Source of the DNA: Saccharothrix australiensis
Lineage (GTDB): Bacteria; Actinomycetota; Actinomycetes; Mycobacteriales; Pseudonocardiaceae
Assembly: GCF_003634935.1 (NCBI RefSeq)
Contig: NZ_RBXO01000001.1
Location: forward strand, 3,931,501 to 3,995,500
Length of the DNA: 64,000 bases
Direction of reading: 5' to 3'
Under the pieces are notes generated by a model, which was given only the letters and a program-made list of their open reading frames with translations, had not been told where the DNA came from and did not search any database. Every line of letters starts with the position of its first letter. Position 1 is the first letter of the stretch. The position numbers were made by a program, and so were the translations under genes. Of this stretch, positions 52,931 to 62,001 are shown piece after piece.

Positions 52931-53665
52931 TCAGCCGTGCCGCGTGACGCGGGTCAGGTCGGCGAACTCCGCCCGGTACCGGTGGTAGGCCGCCCGCAGC
53001 CCGGCCGCGGGCCAGGAGCGGGGCAGCAGGGCCGCGGGCAGGACCGGGTCGGCGAGCAGGTGCCGGACGGCCGCCGCGGCCACGGTGAACCGGTCGCGGG
53101 CGCGGTCGGCGGCCTCGAACGCCCCGAGCAGCGCGGTGGCGTGCGCGGACCAGCCGTCCAGGTCCCACAGCCCGCGCGCCAGGTACCCGTGGTCGGTCTC
53201 CGGGCGCGCCCGGAACCGCTGCACGACCCCGTCGAGGTCGTCGGTCCGCGCGCGCCGCAGGTTCGCGGGCCGCACCCACACGCCTTCCCGCAGTTCGGCC
53301 AGGCGCAGCGCCGCCAGCCGGGCCCGCAGCGCCGCCCGGTCGGCCGCGCCGCGCCCGGTCGCCGTCACGGCGAGGACCTCCCACGTGCCGTCCCAGTCGG
53401 TGGTGCTCGGCTCGACCGCGTCGTCCTGCCGCCGCTGCCGCGCCACGAGCCGTTCGCTCAGGCGGTAGGTCGCGTCGACGCGGGTGAGGTCGCCGGCCGC
53501 CACCATGCGGGTGAGGGCGACGCGCAACGCGGTGTCGCTGATGTCGAACAGGGTCGCGACGCGGACCAGGTCGCGCGCCGGCAGCTCCGGGGGATGCGTG
53601 CCGAGCAGCACGCTGAGCACGACCGACCGCGCGGTCAGCGGTCGCAGTGCGATTTCCGGCGTCAC
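52931..53665 (-). CDS. PaaX-family transcriptional regulator
   Basis: 244 aa. N-terminal winged helix (LPARDLVRVATLFDISDTALRVALTRMVAAGDLTRV), the PaaX central domain (WDGTWEVLAVTATG, WVRPANL) and the C-terminal LPRSWPAAGLRAAYHRYRAEF. The E. coli PaaX responds to phenylacetyl-CoA, but actinomycete relatives regulate varied acyl-CoA genes. Start GTG 53665. Divergent from the AidB-like gene, which it probably controls. Confidence 0.92.
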   Translation of the reverse strand: MTPEIALRPLTARSVVLSVLLGTHPPELPARDLVRVATLFDISDTALRVALTRMVAAGDLTRVDATYRLSERLVARQRRQDDAVEPSTTDWDGTWEVLAVTATGRGAADRAALRARLAALRLAELREGVWVRPANLRRARTDDLDGVVQRFRARPETDHGYLARGLWDLDGWSAHATALLGAFEAADRARDRFTVAAAAVRHLLADPVLPAALLPRSWPAAGLRAAYHRYRAEFADLTRVTRHG

Positions 53666-53730
53666 GCCCGTTCCCCCGTTCGCCCCGCTGGATGGTAGCC
53701 GTCGAGGTCGCCGCGCCGGGCATTACACTC

Positions 53731-53759
53731 TTGCTGCGGTTGTCCCATAGCAGTAATAC
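53731..53759 (+). promoter_or_regulatory. Promoter of the AidB-like gene
   Basis: TTGCTG (53731-53736), a 17-bp spacer and TAATAC (53754-53759). The ATG at 53768 is 8 bp downstream, so the message is probably leaderless. Confidence 0.65.
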
Positions 53760-53767
53760 TCGTGGTC

Positions 53768-55420
53768 ATGGCCCTCACCGCGCCGTCCCGCGCCACCCAC
53801 GAGGTCACCAACCAGCCGCCGCCGACCGCGCCCTACGACGCGTCCGCCGACGCCGCCCTGCTCGAAGGGCTGCGGCGCGAGGGAGCCGGGTGGGCGGAGG
53901 ACGACGTCCGGCGGCTCGGCGCGCACGCGGGCAGCCCCGAGGCCCAGCGGTGGGCGGAGGAGGCGAACGCGGTCGAACCCGTGCTGCGCACCCACGACCG
54001 GTACGGCAACCGGATCGACGAGGTCGACTTCCACCCCGCCTGGCACCACCTCGTGCGGGTCGCGGTGGCCGAGGGCAACGCGGGCTCGGCGTGGGCCGAC
54101 GAGCGGCCCGGCGCGCACGTCGCCCGCTACGCCGGGCTCCTCGTCTGGGGGCACACCGAAGCCGGTCACGCCTGCCCGGTGGCCATGACGTACGCGGCGG
54201 TGCCCGCGCTGCGCCTCCAGCCCGACCTGGCCGCCGGGTACGAACCGCTGCTCACCAGCCGCGTCTACGACCCCGGCCTGCGCGTGCCGACGACCAAGCG
54301 CGGGCTGCTGGCCGGCATGGGCATGACCGAGAAGCAGGGCGGCTCGGACGTCCGCACCAACACGACGACCGCGACGCCGACCGGCGAGGACGGCGTGTAC
54401 GCCCTGCGCGGGCACAAGTGGTTCACCTCCGCGCCGATGTGCGACCTGTTCCTCGTGCTGGCCAGGGCGCCCGGCGGGCTGTCGTGCTTCCTGGTGCCGC
54501 GCGTCCTGCCCGACGGCACCCGCAACCCGTTCCTCCTCCAGCGGCTGAAGGACAAGCTGGGCAACCGCTCCAACGCCTCGTCCGAACCGGAGTTCGACGG
54601 CACCCTGGCCTGGCTCGTCGGGCCGGAGGGCCGGGGCGTCAAGACCATCGTGGAGATGGTCGACTGCACCCGGTTGGACTGCGTGTCGGGCTCGGCGGCG
54701 TTGATGCGCAAGGCACTGGTCGAGGCGGGGCACCACGCGGCGCACCGCAGGGCGTTCGGCGCGCGGCTGCTCGACCAGCCGCTGATGCGCAACGTGCTGG
54801 CCGACCTGGCGGTGGAGTCCGAGGCGGCGACGGCGCTCACGCTGCGGCTGGCCGGCGCGGCGGACCGGGCGGTCCGGGGCGACGACGGCGAGCGCGCGTT
54901 CCGCCGGATCGCGACCGCCGTCGGCAAGTACTGGGTGACCAAGCGCGCGCCGGCGTTCGCGGCGGAAGCGCTGGAGTGCCTGGGCGGCAACGGGTACGTG
55001 GAGGACTCGGGGATGCCCCGGCTGTACCGGGAGGCGCCGCTGAACTCGATCTGGGAGGGCTCGGGCAACGTCAACGCGCTGGACGTGCTGCGGGTGCTGG
55101 ACAAGGACCCGGCGGCGGCGCGGGCGCTGACGGCGGAACTGGAGGCGGCGCGCGGCGGCGACCCGCGCCTGGACGCGGCCGTCGCGCGGGTCGGCGCGGC
55201 GCTCGCCGACCGGGACGGCGCGGAGGTCCGCGCGCGCCGCCTCGTGGAGCTGATGGCGTTGGCGCTCCAGGGTTCGCTGCTCGTCCGGCACGCGCCGGCG
55301 GCCGTCGCGGACGCGTTCTGCGGGACCAGGTTCGGCGGTGGCGGCTACGCGTTCGGGACGCTGCCCGCCGGGACGGACTTCGGCACGATCCTCGACCGGG
55401 CCCTGCCCGAAACGCGCTGA
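53768..55420 (+). CDS. AidB-like acyl-CoA dehydrogenase-family flavoprotein
   Basis: 550 aa acyl-CoA dehydrogenase superfamily protein of the AidB branch. The AidB signature is LLAGMGMTEKQGGSDVRTNTT, followed by GHKWFTSAPMCDLFLVLA, and the C-terminal ALECLGGNGYVEDSGMPRLYREAPLNSIWEGSGNVNALD. It binds FAD. E. coli AidB protects against alkylating agents, though its exact reaction is disputed. ATG 53768 is preferred over GTG 53762 because of the promoter position. Under probable PaaX control. Confidence 0.93.
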   Translation: MALTAPSRATHEVTNQPPPTAPYDASADAALLEGLRREGAGWAEDDVRRLGAHAGSPEAQRWAEEANAVEPVLRTHDRYGNRIDEVDFHPAWHHLVRVAVAEGNAGSAWADERPGAHVARYAGLLVWGHTEAGHACPVAMTYAAVPALRLQPDLAAGYEPLLTSRVYDPGLRVPTTKRGLLAGMGMTEKQGGSDVRTNTTTATPTGEDGVYALRGHKWFTSAPMCDLFLVLARAPGGLSCFLVPRVLPDGTRNPFLLQRLKDKLGNRSNASSEPEFDGTLAWLVGPEGRGVKTIVEMVDCTRLDCVSGSAALMRKALVEAGHHAAHRRAFGARLLDQPLMRNVLADLAVESEAATALTLRLAGAADRAVRGDDGERAFRRIATAVGKYWVTKRAPAFAAEALECLGGNGYVEDSGMPRLYREAPLNSIWEGSGNVNALDVLRVLDKDPAAARALTAELEAARGGDPRLDAAVARVGAALADRDGAEVRARRLVELMALALQGSLLVRHAPAAVADAFCGTRFGGGGYAFGTLPAGTDFGTILDRALPETR

Positions 55421-55491
55421 ACCGGCCGGTGTGCGCGCCTGCCGCACCGGGCCGCCTCACCTGCCGCGCCGGCCGGGTCTCAGGTGCGCGC

Positions 55492-55560
55492 AACCGCCGC
55501 CGGAACCGTCCGACCGCCGCCGGGCCGAACCGTCCGACCGCCGCCGGCCGGTTCCGTCCG
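55492..55560 (+). repeat. Imperfect 20-24-bp tandem repeat
   Basis: Three copies of ACCGCCGCCGG(CCG)AACCGTCCG between the AidB-like and AraC-type genes, ending at the promoter of the latter. Confidence 0.75.
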
Positions 55561-55576
55561 GGATAGCCTGGACGGC

Positions 55577-56458
55577 GTGCGGACGGGGTGGGACGGTCGG
55601 AGCGGGTGGTCGCCCGACCGGTCGCTGTCCGGCGCGCCGGGTGCTCGCCGGCTGCGGTTCGGCGGCGGCGCGGCCGGTATCGAGCGCATGGAGGCCGCGC
55701 TGACCGGCGCGGCGTTCGCGCCGCACCGGCACGACACCTACGCCGTCGGCGTCACGCTGGCCGGCGTGCAGACGTTCCGCTACCGGGGCGCCCTGCGGCA
55801 CTGCCTGCCGGGGGAGTGGCACGTGCTGCACCCCGACGAGCTGCACGACGGCGCGGCGGGCACCGAGGGCGGGTTCGGCTACCGGATCATCTACCTGGAC
55901 CCGGCGCTGGTCCAGGACGCGCTCGGCGGACGGCCGCTGCCGTTCGTCGCCGACCCGGTGATCGGGCCGGCGCGCGTGGGCCCGGCGGTGGCCGGTTGGC
56001 TCGCGCACATCGACGAGCCGCTGGACGAAGCCGAGGCCGCCGAGGTCACGGCGGCGGTGGCGGACCTGCTGGCCAGGCACTCGGCGGACGGCCCGGCGCG
56101 CCGCGCGGCCCTCGACCTGGAGGCGGTGCGGCGGGTGCGGGAGCTGCTGCTGGACGACGTCACCGGCAGGCACCCCGTGGCGGAGTTCGAGCGGGTGTCC
56201 GGCCTGGACCGGTGGGCGGTCGCGCGGCAGTTCCGGGCGGCGTTCGGCACGAGCCCGACCCGGTTCCGGACGATGCGGCGGCTGGACCTGGCGCGGCGGC
56301 AGCTGCGCGCGGGCCGACCGCCGGGCGAGGTGGCGGTGGCGGTGGGGTTCGCCGACCAGAGCCACCTCACGCGCATGTTCAAGCGCGCCTACGGGTTGAC
56401 CCCGGCGGCCTGGGCCGCGGCCGTGCGCGGCGCGGCCGCCCTGCCGCGCCCGGACTGA
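55577..56458 (+). CDS. AraC-family transcriptional regulator
   Basis: 293 aa. An N-terminal cupin (FAPHRHDTYAVGVTLAGVQTFRYRG, then PDELHDG) carries the effector site. Two C-terminal HTHs follow: HPVAEFERVSGLDRWAVARQFRAAFGTSPTRF and PPGEVAVAVGFADQSHLTRMFKRAYGLTPAAW. GTG 55577 lies 7 bp after TAGCCT, indicating a leaderless message. The target is unknown; the neighbouring genes face away. Confidence 0.93.
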   Translation: MRTGWDGRSGWSPDRSLSGAPGARRLRFGGGAAGIERMEAALTGAAFAPHRHDTYAVGVTLAGVQTFRYRGALRHCLPGEWHVLHPDELHDGAAGTEGGFGYRIIYLDPALVQDALGGRPLPFVADPVIGPARVGPAVAGWLAHIDEPLDEAEAAEVTAAVADLLARHSADGPARRAALDLEAVRRVRELLLDDVTGRHPVAEFERVSGLDRWAVARQFRAAFGTSPTRFRTMRRLDLARRQLRAGRPPGEVAVAVGFADQSHLTRMFKRAYGLTPAAWAAAVRGAAALPRPD

Positions 56459-56523
56459 TCCGCACCGACGCCGCCGAGGTGGCCGGCGGGACCGGGGCGT
56501 CGGCCGGTCCGGGTCGCCCCTCG

Positions 56524-57435
56524 TCACCCGGACCGACCGGCCGGCCGCGACCCGACCGGGTCGCGGCCGTTCCGCGACCTGGCCCGGATGGCCCGGACCA
56601 CCGCCGCCATGTCCTCACCGCCGTGCCCGAGCCCGACGGTCTCGGCGAACAGCGCGTGGCACACGTCCAGCAGCGGCGACGCGACGCCGGCCGCGCGCGC
56701 CGCCTCGGCGATGAGGCGGTTGTTCTTCAGCACGTCGAGCGCCGCCGCCTGGACGGTGAAGTCGCCCGCCAGCAGCTTCGCCGCCTTCGCCCGCGACACC
56801 GCGGACGCCATCGGCCCGGCGTCGAGCACGCGCGTCAGCACCTCCGGGTCCAGCCCGTGCGCCTCGGCGAACCCGTACGCCTCCGCCAGGCCCGTGACCA
56901 GCGTGATCAGGTGCAGGTTGACGGCGAACTTCATCAGCAGCGCGCCGGGCACCGGTCCGCAGCCCACCACCTCCGCGCACATCGGCGCGAGCAGCGGACC
57001 GACCCGGCCGTCGTCGTCACCGGACACCATCGCGACGAGCGAACCGGCCTCGGCCGGGCCGCGCGACCCCGAGACCGGCGCCTCCACGTAGCCGCCGCCG
57101 ACGGCCGCGACCTCGGCGGCCAGCGCCGCGGAGTACGTCGCCGACACGGTGCCCATCTGCACGACGGTCCGGCCGCGGCAGCGCTCGGCGAAAGCCGCCG
57201 TGCCGCGGGCGAGGACCGCGTCGACCGCCTGCTCGTCGGCGAGCATCAGCAGCACCACGCCCGCCTGCTCGAACACCTCCGCCGGCCCGGCGGCGACCCG
57301 CGCCCCGGCGGCGGCGACGGGCCCGCACCGGGCGGCCGTGCGGTTCCAGACCACCAGCGGCGCACCGGACCGCGCCAGGTTGACCGCCATCGGCTGCCCC
57401 ATGACGCCCAGCCCGATGAACCCCACGTCGACCAT
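56524..57435 (-). CDS. NAD(P)-dependent beta-hydroxyacid dehydrogenase
   Basis: 303 aa of the 3-hydroxyisobutyrate dehydrogenase/tartronate semialdehyde reductase family. Rossmann motif [17 protein letters not shown] at the start, substrate loop [18 protein letters not shown] (~118-135), and the catalytic Lys in [13 protein letters not shown] (~171). Helical C-terminal domain with [11 protein letters not shown]. It oxidises or reduces a small 3-hydroxy acid. GGAGGAG lies about 6 bp before ATG 57435. Lone gene. Confidence 0.93.
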   Translation of the reverse strand: MVDVGFIGLGVMGQPMAVNLARSGAPLVVWNRTAARCGPVAAAGARVAAGPAEVFEQAGVVLLMLADEQAVDAVLARGTAAFAERCRGRTVVQMGTVSATYSAALAAEVAAVGGGYVEAPVSGSRGPAEAGSLVAMVSGDDDGRVGPLLAPMCAEVVGCGPVPGALLMKFAVNLHLITLVTGLAEAYGFAEAHGLDPEVLTRVLDAGPMASAVSRAKAAKLLAGDFTVQAAALDVLKNNRLIAEAARAAGVASPLLDVCHALFAETVGLGHGGEDMAAVVRAIRARSRNGRDPVGSRPAGRSG

Positions 57436-57548
57436 GCGCGCTCCTCCCGTGATCCCACGCGTGTTGTAGCCGCCGCGCGCCGCGCCGGTCTTGAACGTTT
57501 GTGCGCGGACCACGTGGCCATCCGTTCGGTAACGGCTAACGTGGGCCG

Positions 57549-58364
57549 ATGCCCGACACCACGGACCTCCTCGCCCGCTACGACGCGCAGCTGCGCCCCG
57601 CCGAGTGGACCAACCTGCCGCCCGGCGCGCACGCCGAGCACGACGGGCCGGTGGTCCGGGTCGTCGGGCAGCACCGCCGCGGTTTCGTCAGCGGCGCGCG
57701 CGACCTGGGCACGGCCGGTCCGGCGCTGGACGCGGTGATCGCCCGGCAGCGGGACTTCTTCGCCGCGCGCGGCGAGGCCGTCGAGTGGAAGACGCGGGGC
57801 CACGACCTGCCCGCCGAGCTGCCCGAACGGCTCTCCGCCGCCGGTTTCACCGCCGAGCCGCGCGAGACCGTGCTGATCGGCGCGACCGCCGACCTGGCCG
57901 CTGCGGCGCCCGCGCCCGCCGCCGGCGTCACCGTCCGGGAGGTCACCTCGGACGCCGACCTGCGCCGGGTCGCCGACATGGTATCCGAGGTGTGGGGCGA
58001 CGACCGGAGCCGGCTGGCGGCGGAACTGGGCGACCGGCTGCGGTCGGGTGACGGCCGGACCGTCGTGGTGGTCGCGGAGGCGGGCGGCCGGGTGGTGTCC
58101 TCGGCGCGGCTGGAGTTCGTGCCGGGCACGGACTTCGCCGGGCTGTGGGGCGGTTCGACGCTGGCGGAGTGGCGCGGACGGGGCACCTACCGCGCTTTGG
58201 TGGCGCTACGCGCGCAAATCGCGGCGGCGCGCGGCACCCGCTACCTCAACGTGGACGCGACCGAGGACAGCCGCCCGATCCTGCAACGCCTCGGCTTCAC
58301 GGCCATAACAACCACCACGCCCTACGTCTGGACACCCCCGCAGCCCAACACCCCGACCACCTGA
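57549..58364 (+). CDS. GNAT-family N-acetyltransferase
   Basis: 271 aa. The C-terminal half (~115-250) is the GNAT fold: [39 protein letters not shown], and the acetyl-CoA motif [21 protein letters not shown], then [18 protein letters not shown]. The N-terminal ~110 residues are an extra, less conserved domain. Substrate unknown. ATG 57549 is six bases after TAACGT (57537-57542), so it is probably leaderless. Confidence 0.9.
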   Translation: MPDTTDLLARYDAQLRPAEWTNLPPGAHAEHDGPVVRVVGQHRRGFVSGARDLGTAGPALDAVIARQRDFFAARGEAVEWKTRGHDLPAELPERLSAAGFTAEPRETVLIGATADLAAAAPAPAAGVTVREVTSDADLRRVADMVSEVWGDDRSRLAAELGDRLRSGDGRTVVVVAEAGGRVVSSARLEFVPGTDFAGLWGGSTLAEWRGRGTYRALVALRAQIAAARGTRYLNVDATEDSRPILQRLGFTAITTTTPYVWTPPQPNTPTT

Positions 58365-58412
58365 TCACCCCCCCGAGCCCCCCTCTCCCTCCCCCCTCTC
58401 CCTCCCACCCCC
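58365..58412. other. C-rich tract between convergent genes
   Basis: Runs of three to seven Cs (CACCCCCCCGAGCCCCCC and on) that fit a G-quadruplex on the minus strand, right after the CHAT gene's stop codon. May act at the 3' end of that transcript. Confidence 0.45.
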
Positions 58413-60908
58413 TCACCCGCCCCACCCGTGGCACACGAACGGCATCAACGGCTCGCTCCGGGTCGCGTCGGCCAGCGCCTCACCCGGCGGCACGCCGCGT
58501 GCCAGCGCCCGGTGGTAGGCGGTCATCACCTCGACCGCCGCCTCGTCGTCGACCCGCGCCACGCTGGACACCACGGTCCGGCTGCCGCTGTAGAGCAGGG
58601 CGGCGGTGAAGCCCAGGATCTCGTCGCCCGCCCGCACCACCGCCTGGCCGATGTCGCACGACGACAGCACGACGTGGTCCGGCACGGCCGCCAGCTGGTG
58701 CACGTCGTGCGCCATCAGCGGACCGTCGACGAGGTCCAGCCGGGAGAACAGCACGTTCTCCTGCTCGTGGTGGCCGTGCGAGGCGAAGTGCGCCAGGCTG
58801 CTGCGGTTCACCGCAGCGAGCGCGTTGTCCACGGTGGCGTCGTCGCCGTCGAGCACCGTGCTGTCGGGGTAGATCCGCGCCAGCCGCCGTACCTCGTCCG
58901 ACGAGTGCTTGAGGTTCGGGCCGCCGACCAGCAGCACGGGACCGGCCGGCCGGGTGGTGCGCTTCGCCGAGACCCACGCCGAGGGCGACGGCGTCACGGT
59001 GACCGGCCGCCCGCGCAACGCGTCCAGCAGGCCCCACGGCATCGCCGACAGCGCGCCGGTCGGCACGAGCACCACGTTGTGGTCCCCGATGGCGGGCAGC
59101 AGCGGGTCGAGCAGGTGCTCGGACAGCACACCCAGCTGGCGGCGGATCGAGGTGTGGATCACCTGCTCCAGCGCCGGGTGGAGCCGCCTGCCGCACGCCG
59201 CGTCGAGGTCGCTGCGCAACCGGGCGATGGCCTCGAACACCGCGGCGGTGCCGCCGAGCCCGAGCAGGTCGGCGCGGCGGTCGCCGACGACCTGCGCCAG
59301 CAGCCTGCCGCCGTCGACGAGGAAGCTGACCAGCACGCTGTCCGCGTCGGCCAGCTCGGCCTTCACCTCGCCGAAACCGACCTCGGCGGAGCGCCCGCCC
59401 ACGCCGTCGGTGCGCCAGCCCTTCGCCCGGATCTCGCGTTCGAGCTGCCGGGCGCGGCGCAGCGCGTCGGTGTCCTGGCTGCCCTTCAGCTCGGCGGCGC
59501 GGGCCTCCCGCGCGAGCTGCCGCAGCTCGGCGACGGCGTCGACGGTGTGCTCGTCGGCCGGTGTGCGGACGGGCGGGAAGCGGAACGCCTGCGCGCGCGA
59601 GCGCTCCAGCCACCGGTAGACCACCTCGGGCCTGCCGTTCTCCAGCGCCGCCGCGAGGCCGGCGCGGGCCAGCTCGCCGCCCAGCGAGGTGGTGCCGGTC
59701 TGGAGATCGAGGCTGCCGAACCGGCCGCGGTGCTCGCGCAGCAGCGCCAGGCCGGCGCGTGCCTCGGCGAACGTGCGGCGCTGGTCGCCCTCGGCCGCGC
59801 CGAGCTCGGCCAGGACGAGCCTGCGCAGCAGCCTCGTGGTCAGCGGCGCGCCGGGGCGGTCGCGGCCGGACAGGTGCACGCGCGCCTCGGCCGTCCGGCC
59901 CCTGGCGAGGTAGGTGCGCGCGGCGAGCAGGTCGGCCTCCTCGGCGTCGTTGCGCAGGCCCAGCGAGCGCAGCCGGTCGGCGAGCCGGGCCGCCGCGCGG
60001 GCGACGCGGACGGTGCCGTTGCCCGCCGCGAAGTCCGCCCGCAGCATCGCCAGTTCCGCGACGGCGGCCCACGTGTCGTTGCGGCGGCGGCGGAAGTGCA
60101 GCCGGGCCCGGTCGGCCCACCGCCGCGCCTCGGCCGGGTCGCCCGCGGCGAGCCGGGCCCGCGCCATCGTCAGCTCGGCCTCGGCGTGCTCGTGGCCCAT
60201 CCGCAGCTCGGGCACCCGCTTGAGGAACGTGTCCAGCTCGGTCGCCGCCTCGCTGGGCAGGCCCGCCGCGAGCAGCGCCCGCGCCCGGTCGCCGGCGAGC
60301 ACGGCCAGCATCCCCTGGCCCTGGTCGGCGTAGACCTCGGCGGCGATGTCGAAGTCCCGCAGCGCGCCGGGGATGTCACCGGTCAGCACCCGGCACTGGC
60401 CCCGGCCGTGCACGGCCTTGGCGACGGTGCGCGGCATGCCCTCGTCGGGCCCGAGCGACGCGCCCAGCTGCGCGCACTGGTCCAGGTCGGCCAGCGCCAG
60501 CCGGACCCGGCCCGCGATCTGGTGCAGCATCCCGCGGTTGAGCAGCACCCGCGTCAGCGCCGCCTTCTGGTCGGTGCGCCGCAGCCGCAGGATGGCGTCG
60601 TCGAACAGGCTCAGCGCGTCGTCCATCCGCCCGGTGAGGACGGCGACCAGCGCCCGCTGCGACAGCAGCAGGTGCCGGTCCTCCGCGGTGACGACCTCGT
60701 CGGCCTCGTCCAGCAGCTCCAGGGCCCGGCCGGTGTTGCCCTGCGCGACCTCGGCGGCGGCCAACGTGCCCAGCAACCGCGCGGTCAACGGCTCCGCGCG
60801 GTCGGCCAGGCGCAGGGCTTCGCGCAGCAAGCGCGCCCCCACGGCGGGCCGGCCGCTGTTGATCTCCTCGATCGCGCGCTGATGCAGGTCCCGCACACGG
60901 TCGCTCAC
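58413..60908 (-). CDS. TPR-CHAT caspase-like protease
   Basis: 831 aa. Residues ~5-480 are TPR-like helical repeats (ALEEINSG-type pairs: GRALELLDEADEVVTAED, GALRDFDIAAEVYADQGQ). A CHAT domain at ~560-825 ends the protein, with the catalytic His in AHFASHGHHEQ and Cys in VVLSSCDIGQA, the caspase/separase dyad. Such proteins cleave partner proteins when activated and often cause cell death or defence. GTG 60908 begins MSDRVRDLHQRAIEEIN. Five bases separate it from the upstream gene, so it is the last gene of the subtilase-sigma operon. Confidence 0.92.
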   Translation of the reverse strand: MSDRVRDLHQRAIEEINSGRPAVGARLLREALRLADRAEPLTARLLGTLAAAEVAQGNTGRALELLDEADEVVTAEDRHLLLSQRALVAVLTGRMDDALSLFDDAILRLRRTDQKAALTRVLLNRGMLHQIAGRVRLALADLDQCAQLGASLGPDEGMPRTVAKAVHGRGQCRVLTGDIPGALRDFDIAAEVYADQGQGMLAVLAGDRARALLAAGLPSEAATELDTFLKRVPELRMGHEHAEAELTMARARLAAGDPAEARRWADRARLHFRRRRNDTWAAVAELAMLRADFAAGNGTVRVARAAARLADRLRSLGLRNDAEEADLLAARTYLARGRTAEARVHLSGRDRPGAPLTTRLLRRLVLAELGAAEGDQRRTFAEARAGLALLREHRGRFGSLDLQTGTTSLGGELARAGLAAALENGRPEVVYRWLERSRAQAFRFPPVRTPADEHTVDAVAELRQLAREARAAELKGSQDTDALRRARQLEREIRAKGWRTDGVGGRSAEVGFGEVKAELADADSVLVSFLVDGGRLLAQVVGDRRADLLGLGGTAAVFEAIARLRSDLDAACGRRLHPALEQVIHTSIRRQLGVLSEHLLDPLLPAIGDHNVVLVPTGALSAMPWGLLDALRGRPVTVTPSPSAWVSAKRTTRPAGPVLLVGGPNLKHSSDEVRRLARIYPDSTVLDGDDATVDNALAAVNRSSLAHFASHGHHEQENVLFSRLDLVDGPLMAHDVHQLAAVPDHVVLSSCDIGQAVVRAGDEILGFTAALLYSGSRTVVSSVARVDDEAAVEVMTAYHRALARGVPPGEALADATRSEPLMPFVCHGWGG

Positions 60909-60913
60909 CGGGC

Positions 60914-61396
60914 CTATAGTGTCATCGTCGGGGTACTTACGGCACTCGTCCGGCCCCTTGGTCGGATCACGAACTGGACGAAACCCGACGGGATGCGTCC
61001 GAGTGCGAACCTCCCGTCCTCGTTGGCGCTGGTGCGCAGCGGTCCGGCGGGGGTGCGCACCTCGACCTCGTGCGGCGCGGGCGGCGAGAGCCAGCCGTCC
61101 ACGCGGTACGTCCCGTCGCCCCGCGCCTGCACGTTGACCATGAAGTCCACGGTGCCGCCGGCGAACGTGATCATGCGGGAGTGCACGTCGCCCCGCACCC
61201 CGGCGACCTCGCGGTGCTCGATGACCCGGACCACCTCGACCTCGGAGTCCTCCAGCTCCACCGCGAACCGGATGCGGTCGACCAGGTCGGCGGGCGCCGG
61301 GTCCAGCGACTCCCACAGCCACCGCACCTCGCGCAGCACCCGGCCGTCGAGGTCGTCGAGCTTCCCGAGGGGGCCGTCCGGGTCGTCGCGGCTCAC
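60914..61396 (-). CDS. Small conserved protein of the sigma-CHAT operon
   Basis: 160 aa. N-terminal helix (LDDLDGRVLREVRWLWESLDPAPADLVDRIRFAV), then a beta-rich part (RMITFAGGTVDFMVNVQA, RVDGWLSPPAPHEVEVR, TSANEDGRFALGRIPSGFVQFVI) that looks like a carboxypeptidase-regulatory/transthyretin-like sandwich. No catalytic motif. GTG 61396 overlaps the sigma gene's stop (GTGA). It might hold or sense the sigma factor or be the CHAT substrate; that is inference from position. Confidence 0.75.
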   Translation of the reverse strand: MSRDDPDGPLGKLDDLDGRVLREVRWLWESLDPAPADLVDRIRFAVELEDSEVEVVRVIEHREVAGVRGDVHSRMITFAGGTVDFMVNVQARGDGTYRVDGWLSPPAPHEVEVRTPAGPLRTSANEDGRFALGRIPSGFVQFVIRPRGRTSAVSTPTMTL

Positions 61397-62001
61397 CGCC
61401 AGCTCCCCTCGTCGTCGGCCAACAGCTGCTTGCGGAGCTGGGCCAGGCAGCGCCCCCTGGTCGGGCCGATGCTGCCCCTGGGCATGTCGAGCGCGGCGCT
61501 GATGTCCGCGTAGTCCGGCCGGGGGACGAACGCGATCACCCGCAGCAGTTCGCGGCAGCGGTGCGACAGCCGGTTCACCGCCGCCCACAGCCGGACGCGG
61601 CGGTCGGCGAACGCGGCCTGCTCGTCGGGGCCAGGCGCGGGGTCGACCACGTCGTCCGGCAGCGCGCCGACCAGCTCGCCGGACCGCTGCTCGGTCCGCA
61701 TGGCCCACGCGACCCGCTTCGTGACGGTCACCAGCCACGCGGTCAGCGCGCGGGGCGTGTGGATGTCGGCCAGCGAGCCGAGCAGCCGCAGCCAGGCGGT
61801 CTGGACGGCGTCCGCGCTGCGCTCCCGGTCCAGGCCCTGGGCCCGCGCGACCTGCCACAGCAACGGGGTCAGCGCCTCGGCGAGCCGGCCGAGCGCCCGG
61901 CGGTCGCCGTCGCGCGCCGCCTCGAACAGGACGGCAAGCCCCTCGTGGTCGCCGAGGGGCTTGCCGCCGAGGTGCCGCCCGTCAGAACGGGTACTGCACA
62001 T
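61393..62001 (-). CDS. ECF-like sigma-70 family factor
   Basis: 202 aa. Region 2 is LFEAARDGDRRALGRLAEALTPLL with RSADAVQTAWLRLLGSL. Region 4 is RVIAFVPRPDYADISAALDMPRGSIGPTRGRCLAQLRKQL, ending in the recognition helix with the PTRGRCL signature of the actinobacterial group found next to CHAT and subtilase genes. ATG 62001 lies within the 3' end of the subtilase gene (20-bp overlap). It presumably drives this operon or a stress regulon. Confidence 0.9.
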   Translation of the reverse strand: MCSTRSDGRHLGGKPLGDHEGLAVLFEAARDGDRRALGRLAEALTPLLWQVARAQGLDRERSADAVQTAWLRLLGSLADIHTPRALTAWLVTVTKRVAWAMRTEQRSGELVGALPDDVVDPAPGPDEQAAFADRRVRLWAAVNRLSHRCRELLRVIAFVPRPDYADISAALDMPRGSIGPTRGRCLAQLRKQLLADDEGSWR

